Assembly (NCBI RefSeq): GCF_014805685.1
Contig: NC_060905.1
Location: 181,001 to 245,000 of the forward strand
Length of the DNA stretch: 64,000 bases
Direction: 5' to 3'
Source of the DNA: Silurus meridionalis
Taxonomy: Eukaryota > Chordata > Actinopteri > Siluriformes > Siluridae
Notes under the pieces: model-generated
Seen by the model: only the letters and a program-made list of their open reading frames with translations
Databases searched by the model: none
What the model was told of the DNA's origin: nothing
Translations under genes and position numbers: made by a program
Shown here: positions 1 through 8,473 of the stretch, in pieces
Layout: every line of letters starts with the position of its first letter
Position numbering within the stretch: the stretch's first letter is position 1

Positions 1-130
1 TATTTATATTGAGTTTGTATTCTTGCTTACCAGTGTAGATTTATTCACTACTAGAGATTTAAAGCACGTTTGTACGTCGCTCTGGATAAGGGCGTCTGCT
101 AAATGCCGCAAATGTAAATGTAAATGTAAT
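1..130 (+). mobile_element. 3' tail of an L2-like LINE (family L2-S)
   Basis: This is the 5'-truncated last ~130 bp of a LINE. It ends in the core GTCGCTCTGGATAAGGGCGT followed by a GTAAAT repeat. The same sequence, in the opposite orientation, lies at 31940-32060 directly downstream of a recognisable L2-type reverse transcriptase, which shows that this common fish repeat is here a LINE 3' end. No coding sequence is left. Confidence 0.75.
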
Positions 131-500
131 GTTTTATTGTCATTTGTACTATACACAGTTGTACACGGTAAACAGTAAAAACGAGACAACGCTCCTCTGA
201 ACCCTGGTGCTACACTAAACAACATAGAGCTACAACACAACACAAAGCTACATAAAGTGCATCCAGTGCAACCTAATGCAAACAGTGCAGACAAAAAACA
301 GTACAGACAGACAGTGCAGACAGACAACACAAGACAACACAAGACAAGACAAAAAAATAAAAAAAACAAAATATAGCGCCGACCAGTAAACCTAAAAACT
401 TTACCCTCGAGTGAGTATACCAGAACAATGTAGTGCAAAAACAACAGAAACAGCAGCAGTCAAGAGGTGCAAAAGACAGCATGTAAACAGTATAATGAGT
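131..500 (-). mobile_element. 3' UTR fragment of a Rex1-like LINE
   Basis: The stretch matches the 3' UTR of the Rex1-like LINE at 26589-27150 almost word for word: the tail 'ttttattgtcatttgtacta', the 'gacaacg...accctggtgctacac' block, and the 'gcgccgaccagtaaacc' block. It is 5'-truncated and carries no reverse transcriptase. It abuts the L2-like tail at 130 directly. Confidence 0.8.
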
Positions 501-716
501 GTTATGAGGGAAAAACCCACAAAACCCCACCCAGAGGGTTAATTGTGTGAATCATGACGGATGTGGTGTTTGATTTGAGACTTGGCGCATCAAAAAAACA
601 AATGTTTACTGGTTAAAAATATTTTTTGGTGGAGTTTTTTTTTTGTATATCTAAGTAAAGAAAGGATGTCATAAATAAATGTATGTTGTGCTGAAGGTTT
701 TAATTTCACCTCTTTT

Positions 717-751
<35 letters not shown>

Positions 752-772
752 TGTATTAATGCACTGACTAGG
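501..772. other. AT-rich stretch without a gene; (TTAT)n at 717-752
   Basis: No coding potential or recognised repeat apart from about nine TTAT units at 717-752. It separates two LINE fragments. Confidence 0.6.
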
Positions 773-779
773 ACATGTT

Positions 780-1841
780 TAGGGAGGCTGCAACCAACGG
801 CGATTACGTGACCATCTCCAAGACTATCACTACACGCTCCAACAAGAAGCTGTGGATGACCGCAAAAGTGTGTGCGCTGCCTTTAGAGCAGGGGACAAGA
901 TGGCCTTAAGAACAGCAAGGGCCAAAGAGTTAACCCACAGAAGTCTGTTGGACCAGACAACAATAGTCAGAACAGCAGGCAGATGTCTTCACTGACATCT
1001 TCAACATCTTCCTAAATAGCAACATTGTTCCTACGTGAATAAACGCAATGACCATTGTCCCTGTGCCGAAGAAGTGTACACACTCCTGGCTCAATGACTA
1101 TCGTCCCATTGCGCTCACACCCATCGTGATAAAGTGCTTTGAGAGGCTTGTCATGAGGCACATCAAGACCCAGCTTCCACCCTACCTGGACCCCATGCAG
1201 TTTGCGTATTGTCCAAACAGTTCCACGATGCCATCTCCACAACCCTCCATCTGGCCCTCACCGACCTAGACAACAAGGACACATACATAGGAATGCTGTG
1301 AATAAACCTCAGCTCAGCATTCAACACAATCATCCCTCAACATTTGATCGATAAGTTGAGCCTACTAGGCCTGAACACCTGCCTCTGCAAGTGGATCCTC
1401 GACTTCCTGACTGGGAGACCTCATTCAGTCCAGATCGGGAACAGCATCTCCAGCACCACCACACTGAGAACCGGGGCCCCTCAGGGCTGTGTGTTCAGCC
1501 CACTGCTGTTCACTCTGCTGACTCACGACTGTGTAGCAATGCACAGCTCGAACCACATCGTCAAGTTCGCCAATGACATGACTGTGGTGGGTCTCATCAG
1601 CAAGAACGATGAGTCAGCATACAGAGAGAAGGTGCAGGAGGTAACAGCCTGGTGTGGATCGAACAATCTGTCTCTGAACGTTGACAAATACATCTCAGAT
1701 CGCAAGACACTACAGAGGGTAGTGTGGACAGCTGAGAAGATCATCGGAGGTTCTCTCCCATCCTTCACAGACATATACACCACATGCTGCATTCACAAAG
1801 CTAACAGCATTGTGGATGACCCCACCCACTCCTCACACACA
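780..1841 (+). pseudogene. Rex1-like reverse transcriptase remnant
   Basis: Broken ORF2 of the LINE. The longest open part, 1344-1865, reads through fingers and palm: '[20 protein letters not shown]' is the RT block 4 (PQG) motif, and the catalytic block reads F-A-N-D-M-T where F-A-D-D-T-T is expected, so the first catalytic Asp is replaced by Asn. '[20 protein letters not shown]' is visible at about 1096-1155 in another frame. A stop falls in the line 'MLFIDLSSAFN' at about 1300. It cannot make an active enzyme. Confidence 0.8.
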
Positions 1842-1849
1842 CTCTTTAC

Positions 1850-2554
1850 CAGTGTGGGGCAGTAACGCGTTACTTTCAACAGTAACTAATACTGTAACGT
1901 GTTACTTTTAAAAATAAAGTAACTTGGTTAGCGTATGGTTCGTTACCCGTTACTTTTATAAATGAATGAATTTGGGCTGAAGTGTAGACTACAGTCTGAC
2001 CTGCTTACAGCAGAGACGCATTGTAGGATTGGTGGGTAAACCACTGTTAACAGGAAGAAGACGCACTGTGGGCGTGTCTCCGTTTATTCAGGTCTGTGCG
2101 GCAGTAATGGCGAGTCGAGGCGAGAGCAAGACGAGTTTCTCAAAGTGGAAATATGATCATTATTTCACTTTAGTTGAGCATAAAGACAAAAACTTTTAAG
2201 TCAAATGTAAGTTGTGTCTTTCTGGTTCGAAGCTCGTATCTACTGCGATAAACAGCAACTCCAATCTGTCGAAGCTCCTCCATGCCTGAGGAGCTAGAAG
2301 CTCTGCGCTAACCCGGTGTTCTGTTCTACATTGTTGATTGTTTTCATACTTCAGCTGTGAAAGGAACATGTTTAAGAGCTCAACACAACAGCAGAAGCCA
2401 CTTTAGTGTTTGATTAAAAACATTAAAGTTATTACATTTTACATTAAAGTTTTTTTTTTTTTTTTTTTTTTTTACGCATTACTTTTTGGTGTAAGTAATC
2501 AACAAAGTAACGGAGTTACTTTTTGAATGAAGTAACGAGTAACTGTAACTGTAA
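1850..2554 (+). mobile_element. Non-autonomous hAT transposon (705 bp)
   Basis: The element is flanked by an imperfect 8-bp duplication, ctctttac at 1842-1849 and ctcttcac at 2555-2562, the size expected for hAT elements. The left end begins CAGTGTGGGGCAGTAACGCG. Both subterminal regions are full of 'gtaac' repeats in inverted orientation, such as 'aacgcgttactttcaacag' on the left and 'aacggagttactttttgaa' on the right. The central part keeps a relic BED finger but no DDE transposase. A run of 24 T sits at 2450-2473. Confidence 0.75.
2107..2286 (+). pseudogene. BED zinc-finger remnant of a hAT transposase
   Basis: From the ATG at 2107 the frame reads MASRGESKTSFSKWKYDHYF, passes one TAA after about 30 codons, and goes on with V-K-C-K-L-C and, about 20 residues later, N-L-S-K-L-L-H. 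The CxxC and the trailing His with an aromatic W before them match BED-type DNA-binding fingers of hAT/ZBED proteins. The finger would bind the transposon ends. The catalytic domain is absent, so this element could only have moved with a helper. Confidence 0.65.
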
Positions 2555-2675
2555 CTCTTCACCCTCCTGCCTACAGGAAAATGGTTCTAAAGCATTCGGG
2601 CCTTACATCCATACTGTGTAACATATTTTTACCTCAAGCCATCAGGCTCCTTAATACACAGAACTACACTGGAAA

Positions 2676-2706
<31 letters not shown>

Positions 2707-3030
2707 ACTATGTGTTACTGAACTGTCCAACCTGAACTCAACACACACTCTTTACTCATCTCAATCTATTCCACCACCATTTATTTATTTAAACTTAACC
2801 ATATAATACAGATTACATGCAGTTTTTTGCGCCTCTCGACTGCTGCTGCTGCTGTTTTTGCACTGCATTGTGTTTGTTTTCATATAGTCATTGTTCATAG
2901 TCTTATAGCTCTCTTTGCACAGTACTCTATACTCAGAGTATACAGTAGGTTTACTGGTTGGCGCTGTGTTATGTGTATTTTCCCACACTGTCTTGTGTTG
3001 TCTGTCTGTACTGTTTTTTTGTCTGCACTG

Positions 3031-3410
3031 TTTGCACTAAGCTCCATCTCAGCCATCAAAGAAAATTTGGAAAATAAACCTTAACTGAGCAAGAGTGAAG
3101 TATTTTTCTGAGATTACAACAAAACTCCACCCATTTAGGCAAGATAATATGCTACAGGCACATGTATGTTTATCCATACCAATATGTATTATTGTCTTAT
3201 GCAAGTTTTCACAATGAGATTAAGGGTTCATTGTGCAAAAGTGCACAATGAGCTCCAAATTACTAACCAAATAGCAAGGGCTATTTTTTTCTGGAAAAAA
3301 TGTTATTGCACAAATGAAAAACTTTTGTGCCATTTTATTTGGTGGGAATTTGAAAGTAAAGAAAATAATAATTAAAAAAAAGCTCAGGAAAGCAGCAGGA
3401 AGCATTTTTC
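3031..3410. other. Upstream flank of OR pseudogene, no gene seen
   Basis: AT-rich sequence between the Rex1-like 3' UTR and the OR promoter. It has short open frames only and no recognised repeat. Confidence 0.5.
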
Positions 3411-3540
3411 TCTGGTAGGTGTCAGCAAATCACTAAGGACTATGAGTCTGGATAAGAGAGTATAAATATCCATGAAGCTGATTTCCTCGCAGTTGTGGTT
3501 TATCTACACGCTTCTGTCTGATTGACTTCCATAAAATCAC
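3411..3540 (+). promoter_or_regulatory. OR promoter relic with TATA box (TATAAAT at 3461)
   Basis: GAGTATAAAT-like sequence (gagagtataaat, TATA from 3461) lies 80 bp before the ATG. The block shares 'cagcaaatca', the TATA box and 'ggtttatct.tacac' with the region 21428-21545 upstream of the intact OR, in the same order and at similar spacing. The two promoters are therefore homologous and came with the gene duplication. Confidence 0.6.
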
Positions 3541-4311
3541 ATGGATAAGAGGCAACTCCATGAGCCCATGTACATTTTCATTGCTGCTTTACTTTGTAAT
3601 GCTCTTTTTGGATCGTTTGCACTTTATCCCAAACTTCTCACTGATTTACTGTCTGAAAAACAAATCACTTCTTTTGGAGCTTGTTTATTTCAGGCATTTT
3701 GTATTTATACATATGGATCATCAGAGTTCACACTCCTATCAGCTATGGCTTATGACAGATATGTGTCCATCTGTAAACCTTTAGAATACGCCTCAATTGT
3801 AAAGATGCACATTGTCAGTAAACTCATATTTTTATCATGGTTTGTGCCAAGTTGTGAAATTGGTATAGCCATTATGCTGACATCCCGTCTTCAGTTGTGT
3901 AAATATAAATTAAACAGAATATACTGTGATAATTATTCTATTGTAAAACTAAGCTGTAAAGAAACGTCTCTTAATAACTTATATGGACTTTTTATATTCA
4001 GCATTGCTGTATTTCCACCAGTGATTTTTATACTTTACACATACGTCAGGATTCTTGCTGTGTGTTTGAAGAATCCTAAAGATTTCAGAAGAAAAGCTTT
4101 ACAGACATGTTTACCACATCTGCTCATTTTCATCAATTTTTCTGTCAATACAAGTTTCGAAATTATTAATTCTAGACTCGAATCAAATCAAATTCCCCAC
4201 ATTATTACCATGATCCTGTCAGTGGAATTTTTACTCATTCCCCCTTTATTCAATCCCATTATTTATGGATTAAAACTGCATGAGATTTATACTAATATAA
4301 AAAATTTTTAA
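3541..4311 (+). pseudogene. Olfactory receptor pseudogene lacking TM1
   Basis: An odorant-receptor-type class A GPCR, which would detect odorants on olfactory neuron cilia and signal through G-olf. The 256-codon frame starts at residue ~51 of the intact paralogue at 21595: it has the LHEPMYIF start of TM2, MAYDRYVSIC after TM3, the TM6 motif KALQTCLPHL and the TM7 motif NPIIYG. The N-terminus, TM1 and most of intracellular loop 1 (about 150 bp) are gone; the 5' UTR-like sequence runs straight into codon ~51. The ATG at 3541 is created at this deletion. The rest has no stop or frameshift, so the loss is recent or the short protein is tolerated. KPLEYA replaces the usual KPLHYA. A seven-helix receptor cannot form. 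Confidence 0.85.
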
Positions 4312-4411
4312 ATGTCAAACAAGAGCACAAGTTTCTTTTTAGATTCTTTTACTCTTATTTATGACTTAAAGCAATTTAAAGTGGCTTTATCTGTTACACT
4401 ACATTTAAATT

Positions 4412-4570
4412 GACATTTACAGCATTTAGCAGACGTCCGTGTCCAGAGTGACGTACAAAAGTGCTTTGAGTCTCCAACAATGAATAAATCTACACTGTGC
4501 ATTAGATTACAATCTTAATATAAATCAGACGATTTTACGAAGAAAACTTGAAAAGTAATAATTTAAGTGT
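4412..4570 (-). mobile_element. L2-S LINE 3' tail
   Basis: The sequence 'ttagcagacgtccgtgtcca' to 'aataaatctacactgtgc' matches the 3' tail at 31940-32060 in the same orientation, with more changes. A short further match ('ggaagaggaaggtcttca') reaches about 4595. Confidence 0.7.
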
Positions 4571-4785
4571 TTCGGGAAGAGGAAGGTCTTCAACCCCTAA
4601 CACCCATTTCTGCTGGCTCATTGTTAATTAAACATACGTGGTCATAATGACCTAATTGTTCATTTATGCTGTGGTGGAAATTGTATATTTATTTTCAGCT
4701 TTGCTTTATTCCTTCTAGTATTTTTTTATGATCGACTTGCATATCAGAAATCTTAAATAAATGTAAGAATAAAAATAAAAACATT
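4571..4785. other. Intergenic, nothing recognised
   Basis: AT-rich, no open frame of note. Confidence 0.5.
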
Positions 4786-4789
4786 TGTG

Positions 4790-5108
4790 TTACAAATCCA
4801 CTGCCTCTCTTCAGTTCACATTGCATGTGCTGGAGGGAGAAGTGCGTTGTTACAAAGAGCCCACAAGTGATTTATCAACTATATTGACATTAATCCACAG
4901 ATGAGGAGTGTTGAATGGTGGGCGAGATGGTGGTGGTGAACTGAAGCGAAAGTGTCTTGTGCCTTCCTTGAACACAACACAGACAAGAGGTGGAGCGGTT
5001 AGCAGCAGACCTGCTACACTCGGAAGTTACTGTTTGCTGTTTTCGACTCTCTTCTAATAAAGCCTGACCTCAGATCCTCAACTCTGCTGTCACGCCACTC
5101 AACCATTA
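4790..5108 (+). mobile_element. Possible solo LTR
   Basis: About 320 bp that begins TGTTACAAATCC and ends CCATTACA, fitting the TG...CA rule. It has an AATAAA at 5056-5061 followed by 'gcctgacctcagatcctcaa', a usual R/U5 pattern. No clear target duplication and no second LTR were found, so it might be another kind of insertion. Confidence 0.3.
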
Positions 5109-5838
5109 CATCTCGAAACTGGTCTTAATCTTAATATTTTTATCAACATAGAAATGAGAGAATAGACTCAAAACTAATTCTTCTCATTTTGGTAATTTGT
5201 TTTTTTATTCCTTAAGTTATTTAGTCTAAATCACATAATGTATATTCAAACTTTTCATTTAATAGAATAAGGAGATTTTTCTAATATTTCTGATATTTTC
5301 AAGCAGGGACTCCAAAAAGACTATCTATAACATAAGTAAAAACAGAAAGCAAGAAAGTAACACAGAGCTTGTAGTCCGTAATTCAGTTATTTCATGAATG
5401 AGCCAAACAAAGGAATCTCTTGTGCATGGATTCGGTTCTGGGAAGCCGTCCCTCTCTTTATAACTATATGTTCTGTTGATACTTATAAAACAAACGGTCG
5501 GACCCGGGTCTCTCTCGAGAGGAGCAGACACTCATAATCAGGAGTAAAAGGTCCAAAGTCTTTATTATTAAAGTCCCAAAGCAAGAAATCGGAAAACAGC
5601 ACAAATACAAATCCCCAAAAAATACAAAGCAAGGTCAAAGAAGTGCAGAGTAATACTTCAGTCCTGGGGAAAATACAATCTCTCAAAAAAAGCACAAAAA
5701 AGAAATACTTGAACACAAAAACCTTTCAAAATCCTGTGAATAAAATAAACAGAAGCCGGATCATTGGTCCACAGACTCGGGGACGATACAAAACAAAAGC
5801 CAAATAAACTCAAACAGAATCCTATAAGGTGATAAACA
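5109..5838. other. Intergenic, no gene seen
   Basis: Single-copy-looking sequence. The part 5480-5780 has AATAAA-like and A-rich runs on the minus strand and short minus-strand frames without recognisable domains. It may be an unrecognised repeat. Confidence 0.4.
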
Positions 5839-5935
5839 TCAAGTCAAGAAGCTTTTATTGTCATTTCAACCATATAGAGCTGAACTGTAGTGCACAGTGA
5901 CATAAGACAACGTTTCACCAGAACCCTGATGCTAC
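5839..5935 (-). mobile_element. 3' end of a Rex1-like LINE
   Basis: The sequence 'tcaagtcaagaagcttttattgtcatttc' type tail, then 'gacaacgtttcaccagaacc' and 'ctgatgctacatacacaaca', is the same 3' UTR as at 26589-26720 (here seen up to the start of the minisatellite). It is the seed from which the neighbouring repeat array expanded. Confidence 0.75.
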
Positions 5936-7735
5936 ATACACAACACAGAGCTACATACACAACACAGAGCTACATACACACACACACAGAGCTACACACA
6001 CACACACACACACACACAACACAGAGCTACATACACAACACAGAGCTACACACAACACAGAGCTACATACACAACACAGAGCTACACACACACACACACA
6101 CACAGAGCTACACACACAACACAGAGCTACACACACACACAAAACACAGAGCTACACACACAGCACAGAGTTACACACACACACACACACACAACACAGA
6201 GCTACACACAACACATTTACATACACAACACAGAGCTACACACACACACAAAACACAGAGCTACACACACAGAGCTACACACACAACACAGAGCTACACA
6301 CACACAAAACACAGAGCTACACACACAGCACAGAGTTACACACACACACACACAACACAGAGCTACACACAACACATTTATATACACAACACAGAGCTAC
6401 ACACACACACAAAACACAGAGCTACACACACACAGCACAGAGTTACACACACACACACACACACAACACAGAGCTACACACACACAACACATTTACATAC
6501 ACAACACAGAGCTACACACAACACAGAGCTACACACACAACACATTTACATACACAACACAGAGCTACACACACACACAGAGCTACACACACAACACATT
6601 TACATACACAACACAGAGCTACACACACACACACATTTACATACACAACACAGAGCTACACACACACACACAACACAGAGCTACACACACAGCACAGAGT
6701 TACACACACACACACACACAACACAGAGCTACACACACAACACAGAGTTACACACAATACAGAGTTACACACACAACACAAAGCTACACACAGAACACAG
6801 AGCTACATACAGAACACATTTATATACACAACACAGAGCTACACACACACATACACAACACATTTATATACACAACACAGAGCTACACACACACACACAG
6901 AGCTACACACACACAACATAGAGCTACACACATAACACAGAGCTACATACACAACACATTTACATACACAACACAGAGCTACACACACAACACAGAGCTA
7001 CACACAACACAGAGCTACACACACAACACAGAGCTACACACACAACATAGAGCTACACACACACACAACATTTACATACACACAACACAGAGCTACACAC
7101 ACAACATATTTATATACACAACACAGAGCTATACACACAACACACACACACAGAGCTACACACACAACACAGATCTACATACACAACACCGAGCTACACA
7201 CAACACATTAACATACACAACACAAAGCTACACGCACAACACATTTACATACACAACACAGAGCTACACACACAACACATTAGCATACACAGCACAAAGC
7301 TACACACACACAACACATTTACATACACAACACAGAGCTACACACAACACATTTATATACACAACACAGAGCTACACACACAGAGCTACATACACAACAC
7401 AGAGCTACACACACAACACAGAGCTACACACACAACACAGAACTACACACACACACACAACACAGAGCTACACACACACAGAGCTACATACAGAACACAT
7501 ATACATACACAACACATAGCTACACACACACACAGAGCTACACACACATACACACAACACAGACCTACATACACAACACAAAGCTACACACAGAACACAG
7601 AGCTACATACACAACACAGAGCTACACACACAACACAGAGCTACACACACAACACAGAGCTACATACAGAACACAGAGCTGCACACAACACATTTACATA
7701 CACAACACAGAGCTACACACAGAACATACACTTAA
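5936..7735. repeat. 1.8-kb CA-rich minisatellite (unit ~17-30 bp)
   Basis: The array is made of 'acacaacacagagctac' units, with interspersed longer units that add 'acatttacatacaca'. The unit is the 'ctacac...aacacagagctac' segment of the adjacent LINE 3' UTR (compare 'gctacaacacaacacaaagc' at 229-248). Internal (CA)n stretches vary in length. Because the unit has few stop codons, long meaningless open frames of Thr-His-Asn-Gln repeats appear on both strands. Confidence 0.9.
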
Positions 7736-7895
7736 AGCACTTCTAGCAGACTGCCATTAGCTTTAGCAAGGTTCTCCAGACTGGGCTTCACCTGTAACAT
7801 GCCAGTTGTGACATCTTGCCTAATCCCAGTCAAGTATCCTTGCTTAATTATCTGCTATTTTTGCATCATTGCTATGCTGATCATATATTATATAT
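7736..7895. other. Short flank of minisatellite, nothing recognised
   Basis: No coding or repeat signal beyond the edge of the L2-D fragment. Confidence 0.4.
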
Positions 7896-8300
7896 GTTTG
7901 AGGAAACTTGTAGGTGAGGGATGCAGAATGCAGGTTGATGATTTTGATGAGGAGATTAATGAAATTAGGTCATTCACATGAATAGGAGTGAAGCTTGTAG
8001 TTGATTATCTGCTATAATGACACTGCTGTCTACAGGGTTATTTATAAAATAACTTGGATTTATATTAACCATCTGGAAATCTAGGATTCTGCTTGTTATT
8101 TTCTATGAAAGAGGAGAAATATGCTGATCAGCAGCACTAAGAGATTTTCTAGAACTATTTGAAATACTGTCAATTTCGTTTGACTCAATTTACGTTCTAA
8201 TTTCAGAGTGGTCTGTTTTAAGGTGTGTGTATGATCATTATACCACTGTGCTGATTTTTTCTCCCTGATCATTTTCGTCTTAAGTGGCGCTACATCATCC
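7896..8300 (-). mobile_element. L2-D LINE fragment (EN-RT linker to RT start)
   Basis: The sequence matches two other places in the window in the same orientation: 7896-8070 matches 51862-52040, and 8115-8300 matches 56725-56910. Those two places are separated by insertions, so this fragment shows their original order. It has stops in all frames. It is cut at 8300 by the left end of a hAT element. Confidence 0.75.
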
Positions 8301-8305
8301 CGGGG

Positions 8306-8451
8306 CAGACATGGGCAAACTACGGCCCATTGGGCTTATTAATCCGGCCCACCAAACGTGACCATCCTATGAGCCCTTTTGCAAAAATGAGCTTATGAAA
8401 GAAAAGAAAAGTGGATAGTGAGCGCCGAGTGTCTAATACAGAGTGGATAAC
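8306..8451 (+). mobile_element. hAT transposon, left part (GTF2IRD2/ZBED-like)
   Basis: The left end CAGACATGGGCAAACTACGG is typical of hAT elements that carry the CAGGGGTGGGCAAACT-type terminus. The coding start follows at about 8395, with K-R-K-V-D-S-E-R-R-V-S-N-T-E-W-I-T. The frame breaks at 8451 where LINE B is inserted and resumes at 11954. The duplicated ATAAC at 8447-8451 and 11954-11958 region (tataac) is the LINE target duplication. Confidence 0.75.
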
Positions 8452-8461
8452 TGAACTGAAC

Positions 8462-8473
8462 CAAGATGGCGGC
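8462..8473 (+). promoter_or_regulatory. TISU / YY1 motif over the LINE B start codon
   Basis: CAAGATGGCGGC is a perfect match to the TISU consensus SAASATGGCGGC, which joins a YY1 promoter site with a start codon used on very short 5' UTRs. The ATG (8466) is the start of the LINE ORF and lies 14 nt from the first base after the target duplication. See 13966 for the second copy. Confidence 0.75.

Larger units (their letters stand above)
773..3030 (+). mobile_element. Degraded Rex1-like LINE copy, interrupted by a hAT element
   Basis: A 5'-truncated copy of the family seen nearly intact at 26589-30095. It starts inside the endonuclease-RT linker ('MFREAATNGDY...'), continues through the RT domain and resumes after the hAT insertion at 2563 with the 3' UTR, including the 'ctcgactgctgctgctgctg' and 'ctgtctgtactg' blocks. 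The copy has many stops, frameshifts and a (CA)n run at 2678-2703. Aligning it to the 27-30 kb copy shows that the hAT entered the sequence that encodes the C-terminus. Confidence 0.8.

Noticed and set aside
5890..6921. A 343-codon open frame of Thr/His/Gln repeats
   Set aside because: It lies wholly in the CA-rich minisatellite; the unit has no stop in this frame. The opposite strand is open in the same way. No domain, no promoter.
5936..7735. CRISPR-like or telomeric array
   Set aside because: Units are not separated by unique spacers and do not match TTAGGG; this is a eukaryotic minisatellite.
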